Under the pieces are notes generated by a model. That model was not told the DNA's origin and made no database searches. It was given only the letters and a program-made list of their open reading frames with translations. DNA of 12,137 bases from Lachnospiraceae bacterium UBA1755 (GTDB taxonomy: Bacteria; Bacillota; Clostridia; Lachnospirales; Lachnospiraceae). Below are positions 1 through 5,287 of the stretch, one piece after another. The translations under genes and the position numbers were made by a program. The stretch is taken from assembly GCA_002314805.1 (NCBI GenBank), contig DCHJ01000055.1, positions 1 to 12,137 of the forward strand. Direction: 5' to 3'. The first letter of the stretch is position 1; each line of letters starts with the position of its first letter.

Positions 1-20
1 GAGGATTCCCGCTTTTCGTC

Positions 21-434
21 CTAAATAAACAATATCATATAATGAGGAAGAGATAGTTTGACATCTTGCAGCCCCACATTTCCCGCGATGAACTTATATG
101 CAACGTATGGTTTATTTTGTTCTATATATTTATTAAGTGATACTGTTGCTGTATTACCCTCTTTAACTTCTATCGGTACCACACCACCATCCTTTTCAAG
201 AATGAATTCCAGTTCCATTGTGTCGTTTGGTTTATAATAATGAATTAAATATCCTTTTTTCACCAACTCACCGGCGATGAAGTTTTCAAAGATACCTCCC
301 TTTGCAGAGCCCTTTAATGTATTGTTAAGAAAAGCCCGCTTTGTTTCTTTTCCAAAAAGTGACATTAATAAGCCGATATCATTAAGGTATATCTTGAATT
401 CATTTTCTTTTTCATTATATTTTAAAGGCAGCAT
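21..434 (-). pseudogene. C-terminal remnant of a DUF4143-type AAA ATPase
   Basis: The 137 readable codons match the C-terminal DUF4143 half of the AAA_14/DUF4143 ATPase family. Visible signatures are FKIYLNDIGLL at residues 13-23, the GGIFENFIAGEL helix at 46-57, and a PD-(D/E)XK-like pair, ELEF at 74-77 and IEVK at 88-91. Full-length members are roughly 400 residues and begin with a P-loop ATPase; Walker A and B are absent. The open frame continues upstream for only 13 codons past the first ATG before a TGA at 474-476, inside the 3' end of the leucine-rich-repeat gene, so the ATPase part was lost at a junction near 440-475. The C-terminus appears natural and the stop is TAG. No ribosome site supports the ATG. 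The stretch is visibly more AT-rich than its neighbours, suggesting a foreign origin. Expression as a stand-alone protein is possible but unsupported. Confidence 0.75.
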
Positions 435-439
435 CGGAG

Positions 440-1600
440 TTAAAAATGCCTTAGAAATGCCACCGGTGAATATTCACGGATCGGATTATCTTCGAGGTCG
501 AGAAACTTCAATTTTTTCAATTCCGACAATGCACTGATGTCAGTAATACCGTTATGGTCAATATTCAGAATATTCAAATTCGTCAGACCTGACAGTGCAT
601 CGACGTCCCGGATACTGTTATATTGAAGCCATAGATTTTCCAGATTCGTAAGACCCGACAATGCACTGATGTCACGGATGCTGTTGTTCTTAAGTAAGAG
701 CTCTTTCAGATCAGTCAGCCCTGACAATGGGCCGATGTCCGTGATGCTGTTAGCGATAAGACGCAGTTTTCTCAGCTTTGTCAGACCGGACAGTGCGCTG
801 ATATCAGAGATATTGTTATAAGAAAGAGTGAGCTCGGTCAGGTTCGTCAGCCCGGACAATACGCTGATGTCTGTGATACTGTTATCATCAAGATACAGTT
901 TTTTCAGATTCATCAGCCCGCACAGGGGGCTTATATCCCTTATACCGGTGTAATTCAAATAAAGCGTTTCCAGGCTCGTCAAACTCGACAGGATATCAAA
1001 ATCATTTATTCTGTTGCCGGCCAGTCCAAGTTCTGTGAGATTCTTTAAATCCCGGAGAGCCATAATATCATTAACCTTATTCCCGCTCAGATCCAGCTTC
1101 CTCAGTTCTGTCAGTCCCGCCAGTGGGCTTATATCGACAGTAGACGTACGATTAAGCTTTAGCACCTGAAGATTCGTCAGATCTGACAGGGCATCGAGAT
1201 TCAGAATCGTATGTCCGCAAAGATCAAGTTCCTTCAGATTTTTCAAGCAGGAAAGTCCTTCCAGCTCATACAGCTCGCTGCTGCCCGGCCATTTGTCCTC
1301 AATAAATTCAAATATAAGGGTCTGCAGGGTTTCCGGCAGTACGGACATCGCGTCAACGATATCACGACCCGACGGATGACACGAATCGCCGCATATACTG
1401 ATATCCAGATATTTCAGATTTGTAAACTCCGGTAAAACGTCATACAAATCTTGTTCGTTCTTTATATTAAACCTGGCATCGAGATATTCCGTATCCGACA
1501 TAACAGTTATATCGCCGATCGTCAGCTTATGCGGTTTGTTAACTCCGGCATTGTCTGCTGTTTTGTTTCCCACGGCTATTCCCCCATTGCTTAAATGCAT
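440..1600 (-). CDS. cytoplasmic leucine-rich repeat protein (internalin-type repeats)
   Basis: This 386-residue protein has an N-terminal non-repeat part (about 1-115) and then about twelve tandem 22-residue leucine-rich repeats (about 117-376) of the form L-x-N-L-x-x-L-x-L-x-x-N-x-I-x-D-I-S-x-L-S-G. It closes with a short cap, NPIREYSPVAF. There is no signal peptide, TM segment or LPXTG, so it is probably an intracellular binding scaffold; the partner is unknown. The ATG at 1600 has a poor ribosome site. A GTG at 1573 is preceded by a GGGGG run seven bases upstream and may be the true start, giving 377 residues. It follows the 55-residue TPR-like gene by 41 bases and lies in the same direction as the sigma-factor gene, suggesting co-transcription. 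Its stop lies five bases before the ATPase remnant. The class is firm; the function is not known. Confidence 0.85.
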   Translation of the reverse strand: MHLSNGGIAVGNKTADNAGVNKPHKLTIGDITVMSDTEYLDARFNIKNEQDLYDVLPEFTNLKYLDISICGDSCHPSGRDIVDAMSVLPETLQTLIFEFIEDKWPGSSELYELEGLSCLKNLKELDLCGHTILNLDALSDLTNLQVLKLNRTSTVDISPLAGLTELRKLDLSGNKVNDIMALRDLKNLTELGLAGNRINDFDILSSLTSLETLYLNYTGIRDISPLCGLMNLKKLYLDDNSITDISVLSGLTNLTELTLSYNNISDISALSGLTKLRKLRLIANSITDIGPLSGLTDLKELLLKNNSIRDISALSGLTNLENLWLQYNSIRDVDALSGLTNLNILNIDHNGITDISALSELKKLKFLDLEDNPIREYSPVAFLRHF

Positions 1601-1617
1601 AACTTTTCAGAATTACC

Positions 1618-1629
1618 GGCACCGGTGCC
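1618..1629. repeat. 12-bp perfect palindrome GGCACCGGTGCC
   Basis: This perfect palindrome sits in the 41-base gap between the TPR-like gene and the leucine-rich-repeat gene, just before the ATG at 1600. It could be a protein-binding site, but it leaves no RNA loop and has no T-tract, so it is not a terminator. The role is unknown. Confidence 0.4.
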
Positions 1630-1641
1630 TTGTTCAAAATA

Positions 1642-1809
1642 CTATTTCACAATATTGTAATACCCGGCTTTCTCCGGATATCGTTTGATCAATTCGGTAT
1701 AAATCAAAGCGGCTTTTTTAAAATCATTGCTATTAAATGCGACCTTGATATTGTCAAAAAGATTGCCGTCGGACATTGACCGGAAATTATTTTCTTCGCT
1801 ATCTTTCAT
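1642..1809 (-). CDS. small TPR-like protein, 55 residues
   Basis: A short ORF reads ATG at 1809 to TAG at 1642-1644. It is preceded by a purine-rich ribosome site (AAAGGGGAAA, four to five bases from the ATG), which makes it a credible gene despite its size. Residues about 22-52 (VAFNSNDFKKAALIYTELI, then KRYPEKAGYYNI) look like one tetratricopeptide repeat: small residue, aromatic, A-x-x-x-Y, then a proline-terminated helix. The N-terminal 20 residues are acidic and polar. No membrane segment or signal peptide is visible. It lies 41 bases after the sigma-factor stop and 41 bases before the leucine-rich-repeat gene, all co-directional. A single TPR normally needs partners to be stable, so it may be an adaptor or chaperone for a neighbour, but that is inference. 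Confidence 0.6.
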   Translation of the reverse strand: MKDSEENNFRSMSDGNLFDNIKVAFNSNDFKKAALIYTELIKRYPEKAGYYNIVK

Positions 1810-1850
1810 GATTTTCCCCTTTCAGCTTCATCACCAACCTGTTTGCATTG

Positions 1851-2798
1851 TCACATTGATCCAGGATGCCGCAGATGGCACATTGCATCTGCCTCTATCT
1901 GACGAATTTGCTCAATGCTTAAGTTCAGTTCCTTGCTCACTTCCTGGAGAGAATGTGTTCTTCCGTCTTTTAATCCCATGCGAAGGCTCAGTACCTCTTT
2001 TTCCTCTGCTGTAAGCCATTCCAATGCTGCTGACAGCTGTTCACGAAGTGATGGATCAGACTCTGTGCTGCATGGAGCACCCCCGCCAATATCATCGTCC
2101 GGAATTTCGTCTGAGCACGGATTCTGCGTCATCGCTAAGATTTCATAAACTTCATCAGACGATATTCCTATCTCTTCTGCAATCTCTTCCGGATAAGGTT
2201 CACGTCCATACTCCAAGGAAAGTTGTCTTTTCACGCTTATCAATTTATTGAGCTTCTCCACTGTACCGGCAGGAACTCTGACCGGTTTTGTATACTGAAC
2301 TACTTCCTGATTAATCGCCTGGTTGATCCGCCATGCCGCATACTGTGTGAAACCGCACTCCTTCGGACAGTCATAATTTTCAACGGCATCAATCAGCCCG
2401 CAATTTCCCGCCTGTATCATATCAAGAAAAGCCATTCCGCATCCGGCATAGCGCTTCGCAATGCTTACAACAAGCCCGAGATTAGCCTCCGCCATGCGCT
2501 GACGCGCATCTTCATCGCCCTCAGTCAGACCTTTTTCCAGTTCAGCCTTCTCCTCTTCCGATAATGGACTGAATTTCTTGATCTCCTCCAGATACATCCG
2601 AACAGCATTATCATTTATACTGTCCGCCAGCGCATCCAGATCGACCGGCTCCGCATTCTCTATCCCTTTAAAACTGTCAAGCGCTTCGAGGCTTTCCGTA
2701 TCATACGAAAATCCCGATTCCACGTATTCAGGATTATATGATTCCTCTTTAGTTTCGGAACCATCGAAATTATCATAGGACCAGTCATTCGCCTTCAT
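1851..2798 (-). CDS. sigma-70 family factor (group-2-like, divergent)
   Basis: This 315-residue RNA polymerase sigma factor starts at the ATG at 2798, set by an AGGAGAG ribosome site; the frame stays open 15 codons further upstream. In order: an acidic N-terminus without region 1.1; region 1.2 (about 62-93); region 2 (about 100-172) with NLGLVVSIAKRYAGCGMAFL; region 3 (about 173-245); region 4 (about 250-312) ending QIRQIEADAMCHLRHP. This is the RpoD/RpoS architecture, not ECF. Key contacts differ from housekeeping sigma: the YATWWIRQAIT motif reads YAAWRINQAIN (second Trp to Arg, Arg to Asn, Thr to Asn), and the region 4.2 TRERIRQ motif reads SIEQIRQ. Promoter preference is therefore probably altered. 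It sits between a membrane protein and TPR-like and LRR genes, and its start is overlapped by a 28-codon ORF. I would not assign a named sigma. Confidence 0.9.
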   Translation of the reverse strand: MKANDWSYDNFDGSETKEESYNPEYVESGFSYDTESLEALDSFKGIENAEPVDLDALADSINDNAVRMYLEEIKKFSPLSEEEKAELEKGLTEGDEDARQRMAEANLGLVVSIAKRYAGCGMAFLDMIQAGNCGLIDAVENYDCPKECGFTQYAAWRINQAINQEVVQYTKPVRVPAGTVEKLNKLISVKRQLSLEYGREPYPEEIAEEIGISSDEVYEILAMTQNPCSDEIPDDDIGGGAPCSTESDPSLREQLSAALEWLTAEEKEVLSLRMGLKDGRTHSLQEVSKELNLSIEQIRQIEADAMCHLRHPGSM

Positions 2799-2871
2799 AA
2801 ATCTCTCCTGTTTCAGTATTGCAGAGCTCCATAGGCCATGCATCTTCTTCCATATATGCTTCGAATATCAT
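2785..2871 (-). CDS. 28-codon ORF overlapping the sigma-factor start
   Basis: An ATG at 2871 is preceded by a strong AAGGAG site eight bases upstream, and the frame runs 28 codons to a TGA at 2785-2787. The predicted peptide begins MIFEAYMEEDAWPMEL and is acidic, with one Cys and no membrane segment. The ORF begins 14 bases after the stop of the upstream membrane-protein gene and ends 14 bases inside the sigma gene, in another frame. This is the classical layout for translational coupling. It could be a leader that meters sigma synthesis or a tiny sigma-binding protein. I do not recognise the peptide. Confidence 0.45.
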   Translation of the reverse strand: MIFEAYMEEDAWPMELCNTETGEIYEGE

Positions 2872-2885
2872 ACTGATTGCTCCTT

Positions 2886-3917
2886 TTATTCTTTTTCATG
2901 GGAGTACTCACCCCCCTGAGAATCCGGATCACGGTCCTTAATGATGCCGTCGTAATACTGTTGGTATAGTTCTTTATCCAGATCCGAACAAACCAGCTCA
3001 TGATAATACTTTGATACATCTAATACTGTCCCGAAATCGGCAAGGTGGTCTTCTTCCAGATTCTGAATCGCATATCCGATCTCTTTTTCCGAAAAGCCCT
3101 GCTCCGAGAGTTTTTTCCTTATATTTTCTTCATCCTTTTGCACAATGGTATGTATGGTTGTTCCTGAGGCTTCATCATATCTGGTTTCCATCACAACCAT
3201 CGGGCATGCACGGTAAAGGGCATGCAGTCCCCAGTCAACATCCAGACTGTCCGCAAGCTTCTGCGCCGCATAATGGCTCATGCCATCCAATACTTCAAGC
3301 CGGATGATCAGTTCTTCTTTTGACATACCGGGAAAGTATGTCAGATGATCCAATGCCGTCTTCTCCGGTGTACGGTCTCTGAATTCCTGAAGCATTTTTT
3401 CTCCGTAAATTCTTTTCTTCCCGACCATTTCCTGCTGTTTTATCCTGCCCGCCTCTTTCTGTATATGCATAACAAGAACACCGGTTCCGATAAGAGCAAG
3501 TATTACCGCTGCCGAGATCAGGACCGCCTTGCGTGTCCTGCAAACGGAAAACAGGAAAATAACTGCAAGTACCAGACATATCAATCCATACAGACTCATA
3601 CTCTGCTTCACACTTATAAAATCATACTTACTATATATGTATGCCGCAATCAGGAAACCCAGTCCGTATATTCCGGCACAAATGGCCGGTCCTTTTTCCA
3701 TCTTTATTATATTAAATATAATTGCAAGGACTCCGGTCACTAAAAAAATCAGTACAAAAATATACCCATTTCCCTCGGAACCGTCAGGGCCATTCATGGA
3801 ATATGACCCTACCAAAACAATGAACGTTTCCAGCAAAAAGACTGCCAGCGAAAGTACGATCGAAAGAATTCCCAACACCAGTCTGCATATCAACCATACT
3901 TTATCAATTGTACCCAT
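2886..3917 (-). CDS. five-TM membrane protein with C-terminal Ltp-like domain
   Basis: This 343-residue protein has five predicted membrane segments (about 6-35, 51-72, 78-96, 107-125 and 130-152), a charged linker (about 153-185) and a soluble C-terminal part. Residues 186-237 (ALDHLTYFPGMSKEELIIRL, then GMSHYAAQKLAD, then VDWGLHALYRA) resemble the Ltp repeat (PF07553, host cell-surface-exposed lipoprotein, known from phage superinfection exclusion). Residues about 264-295 (IRKKLSEQGFSEKEIGYAI) look like a weaker second copy. Positive residues in the TM2-TM3 (KMEK) and TM4-TM5 (RTRK) loops favour a cytoplasmic N-terminus and an external C-terminus. An AAGGAG site twelve bases upstream supports the ATG at 3917. 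It follows the Xre gene by 41 bases and precedes the small ORF and sigma gene, so an envelope-sensing or anti-sigma-like role is conceivable but unproven. The Ltp match is by eye. Confidence 0.7.
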   Translation of the reverse strand: MGTIDKVWLICRLVLGILSIVLSLAVFLLETFIVLVGSYSMNGPDGSEGNGYIFVLIFLVTGVLAIIFNIIKMEKGPAICAGIYGLGFLIAAYIYSKYDFISVKQSMSLYGLICLVLAVIFLFSVCRTRKAVLISAAVILALIGTGVLVMHIQKEAGRIKQQEMVGKKRIYGEKMLQEFRDRTPEKTALDHLTYFPGMSKEELIIRLEVLDGMSHYAAQKLADSLDVDWGLHALYRACPMVVMETRYDEASGTTIHTIVQKDEENIRKKLSEQGFSEKEIGYAIQNLEEDHLADFGTVLDVSKYYHELVCSDLDKELYQQYYDGIIKDRDPDSQGGEYSHEKE

Positions 3918-3958
3918 CTTATGTATTATCTCCTTCCGGTATATGAATCAAAGTCATA

Positions 3959-4183
3959 TCAGTTCCTGTCATCAGTATCCGGGTCAGGTGCATATTCCAG
4001 GATATCTCCCGGCTGACAGTCAAGTATTCTGCAGATATTATTCAGTGTTTCCAGCTTTACCGCCTTTGCCTTTCCGTTCTTCAGAATGGAAACATTGGCC
4101 ATGGTAATACCAAGCTTTTCTGAAAGCTCTGTCACGCTTACCTTTCTTCTGGCAAGCATTACATCAAGTCTAACTATAATCAT
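3959..4183 (-). CDS. small Xre/Cro-type regulator (YozG-like)
   Basis: This 74-residue protein is essentially one Cro/C1-type helix-turn-helix: MLARRKVSVTELSEKLGI, then ANVSILKNGKAKAVKLETL, then ICRILDCQPGDILEY. The start IIVRLDVMLARRKVS and the end CQPGDILEY are typical of the compact YozG-like family, which is commonly encoded beside a DUF2975 membrane protein. That is exactly the neighbour here, 14 bases upstream, suggesting translational coupling. A GAGGGGG stretch lies before the ATG at 4183. It probably binds DNA as a dimer, and the operon leader at 4717-4821 is a reasonable place to look for its site. Family assignment is firm; targets are unknown. Confidence 0.9.
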   Translation of the reverse strand: MIIVRLDVMLARRKVSVTELSEKLGITMANVSILKNGKAKAVKLETLNNICRILDCQPGDILEYAPDPDTDDRN

Positions 4184-4197
4184 CTCCCGGCCCCCTC

Positions 4198-4683
4198 TCA
4201 GATCGTAAGATCGTTTTCACTTTTGATCTCGTATGCATTTGCGGTCAATGCTGACAGACATCTGCATGAAATTCCGAAAGCCAGACTGATAAGTGATGTT
4301 ACGGCGCTCATAAAAACAAGAGCATGCGTCAGACATCCCGCAGCCGCTGCAAAAATGATCCCAACAGGATAGCCTGCAAAAATCAGAAAGGAATATACCG
4401 ATATCAGCCGGAAGCTGTGTGCATTTTCCATAGAAAAGGAATTTGCTTTCCCGATCTCGTTAAATATTCGCCACATACGGTAAAAAATCATAAGACAAAG
4501 GATGCAGCTATACCATAACAGCCAGAAATAAAAAACTGCAGCCGGCCTGTGAAAAAATACCGATCCGCGCTCTGAAACCACAAAGTTTGCTGCGATAACG
4601 GTAAAGGCGATCAGGGCTGCGCCTACCACAACCGAAAGTATCTTTAAATATCTTGCAATTCTTTTTTGTCTGCTAATCTGCAT
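4198..4683 (-). CDS. DUF2975 family membrane protein
   Basis: From the ATG at 4683 this is 161 residues with four predicted membrane segments (about 13-35, 48-69, 92-115 and 119-138). The conserved IFNEIGKANSFSMENAHSFR stretch between TM2 and TM3 and the C-terminal EIKSENDLTI tail are hallmarks of DUF2975. An upstream TTG at 4698 is also in frame, but the eight-G run at 4689-4696 fits better as a ribosome site for the ATG five bases further on. DUF2975 proteins are usually paired with a YozG-like Xre regulator, as here; the membrane partner is thought to modulate or be controlled by it, but no biochemical role is established to my knowledge. It is the first gene after the promoter at 4831-4860 and may head a unit extending to the leucine-rich-repeat gene. 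Confidence 0.88.
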   Translation of the reverse strand: MQISRQKRIARYLKILSVVVGAALIAFTVIAANFVVSERGSVFFHRPAAVFYFWLLWYSCILCLMIFYRMWRIFNEIGKANSFSMENAHSFRLISVYSFLIFAGYPVGIIFAAAAGCLTHALVFMSAVTSLISLAFGISCRCLSALTANAYEIKSENDLTI

Positions 4684-4688
4684 GTTCA

Positions 4689-4696
4689 CCCCCCCC
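4689..4696 (-). promoter_or_regulatory. G8 run acting as ribosome-binding site
   Basis: Eight consecutive G on the coding strand lie five bases upstream of the DUF2975 ATG; no conventional AGGAGG is present. The run decides the start at 4683. Homopolymers of this length are prone to slippage, which would change the spacing to the start codon. Confidence 0.5.
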
Positions 4697-4716
4697 AAAT
4701 AATTGTAAATGCAAAA

Positions 4717-4732
4717 CCGTCATTTCTGACGG
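4717..4732 (-). terminator. hairpin with GAAA loop and short U-run in the leader (attenuator candidate)
   Basis: The minus-strand RNA reads CCGTCA-GAAA-TGACGG followed by UUUUGCAUUU. This is a perfect six-pair stem with a GNRA tetraloop and a four-base U-run. It lies between the operon promoter and the first gene, so it could act as a leaky terminator or attenuator, or as an mRNA-stabilising element. The stem is short, so strong termination is not expected. Confidence 0.4.
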
Positions 4733-4750
4733 ATAGGTTCCTGACAGATA

Positions 4751-4778
4751 TCCTCGGCTGCCAGTTCCTCGGCTGCCA
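4751..4778. repeat. two 13-bp direct repeats, period 15 bp
   Basis: TCCTCGGCTGCCA occurs at 4751-4763 and again, identically, at 4766-4778 in the leader of the DUF2975 operon. The CTCGG core also occurs in the inverted repeat at 4791-4821. Candidate regulator-binding repeats. Alternatively, the minus-strand frame reads them as two five-codon units of a 19-codon ORF (4720-4779) that lacks a ribosome site. Confidence 0.5.
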
Positions 4779-4790
4779 TAGGAATATAGT

Positions 4791-4821
4791 GAATTACTCG
4801 GATACAAGTAACCGAGAATTC
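4791..4821. repeat. 10-bp inverted repeat at the start of the operon transcript
   Basis: GAATT(A)CTCGG at 4791-4801 pairs with CCGAGAATTC at 4812-4821 around a 10-base loop, with a single bulged A. It lies immediately downstream of the predicted transcription start (about 4824) for the minus-strand operon. It could be an operator for the Xre regulator or a 5' mRNA hairpin. There is no T-tract, so it is not a terminator. Confidence 0.45.
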
Positions 4822-4830
4822 CCGCCTTTT

Positions 4831-4860
4831 ATCTTAAATCTCGCGGGGCGCAATTGTCAA
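4831..4860 (-). promoter_or_regulatory. sigma-A-like promoter of the DUF2975/Xre/sigma-factor unit
   Basis: On the minus strand TTGACA (4855-4860) and TAAGAT (4831-4836) are separated by 18 bases. The -35 is perfect and the -10 matches five of six. It begins just beyond the stop of the degenerate Xre gene and fires toward the DUF2975 gene, leaving a leader of about 140 nt. Confidence 0.65.
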
Positions 4861-4867
4861 TAAACAT

Positions 4868-5188
4868 TTATCGTTTTGCGATATCAAAAAGCAAATCCTC
4901 CTCCGCCCGCGCTGACTTGCTTTTTACTTTTTGCCTGCTATAGAAAGCTATAGAAATAAGTCTTTCCCCGGACAGCAAGTCATCGATTGACACAGAATAA
5001 AATTCCGCAATTTCTTTAAGCGAGTCTTTGGCGGGATAGCAGCCACCCGATTCACATTTTGATATCGCCGTCCGCGAAACATACAATACCGCTGCCGGTT
5101 CATTCATAATAATTGACAAGTATCCCTGTTCCGTCAAGAATAGGCGTATGAAGCATTCCATCTTCCTACCGGAACCGGTTTCCCGCAA
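4868..5188 (-). pseudogene. degenerate, truncated Xre-family regulator
   Basis: The frame retains the second half of a Cro/C1 domain: LYVSRTAISKCESGGCYPAK, then DSLKEIAEFYSVSIDDLLSGE. This matches the large Firmicutes family whose motif is normally VSRTAISKWESGRGYP; here the core Trp is Cys and the following residues have drifted. The first helix (FLTEQGYLSIIMNEPAAV) is also poor compared with the usual GLTQEELA pattern. After LLSGE the family normally continues into a membrane or sensor region, but this frame stops about 35 residues later with no membrane segment in any frame before the next promoter. The frame opens at a TTG (5188) with a modest AAAGGTG site; an ATG at 5161 is too close to its purine stretch. 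It may still make a small protein, but the decay makes function doubtful. Confidence 0.6.
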
Positions 5189-5203
5189 GATTCACCTTTG
5201 TTC

Positions 5204-5232
5204 TTGAAAAACGCGATGACATCTGATATTAT
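5204..5232 (+). promoter_or_regulatory. sigma-A-like promoter of the TetR/oxidoreductase operon
   Basis: TTGAAA (5204-5209), 17 bases, then TATTAT (5227-5232): a good consensus pair. The predicted start is near 5239-5240, so the palindromes at 5237-5267 lie on or just after it. Confidence 0.7.
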
Positions 5233-5247
5233 TGTGTTGAATTTGCA

Positions 5248-5267
5248 TTCAATGAATATTCATTCAA
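5248..5267. promoter_or_regulatory. TetR-type operator resembling the FadR box
   Basis: A 20-bp inverted repeat centred on ATGAATATTCAT (perfect over 12 bp), with one mismatched pair further out. From memory, the Bacillus subtilis FadR consensus is TGAATGAATANTCATTCA; bases 5249-5266 differ from it at one defined position. A second half-site pair, TTGAAT-TTGC-ATTCAA (5237-5252), overlaps its left side. Its position just after the predicted start suits repression by the adjacent TetR protein. Confidence 0.6.
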
Positions 5268-5287
5268 CATTGTAGGAGAAGATACAG

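Noticed and set aside
500..1200. Regularly spaced similar DNA units suggesting CRISPR or tandem repeats
   Set aside because: The roughly 66-bp periodicity is the coding sequence of the 22-residue leucine-rich repeats and stays in frame throughout.
2813..3019. 68-residue minus-strand frame between the membrane protein and the sigma gene
   Set aside because: It is out of frame within the membrane-protein 3' end; the 28-codon ORF in the same gap has the ribosome site.
4720..4779. 19-codon frame in the DUF2975 leader as a real leader-peptide gene
   Set aside because: It has an ATG but no ribosome site, and its repetitive residues simply reflect the 13-bp DNA repeats; kept only as a note in the leader finding.
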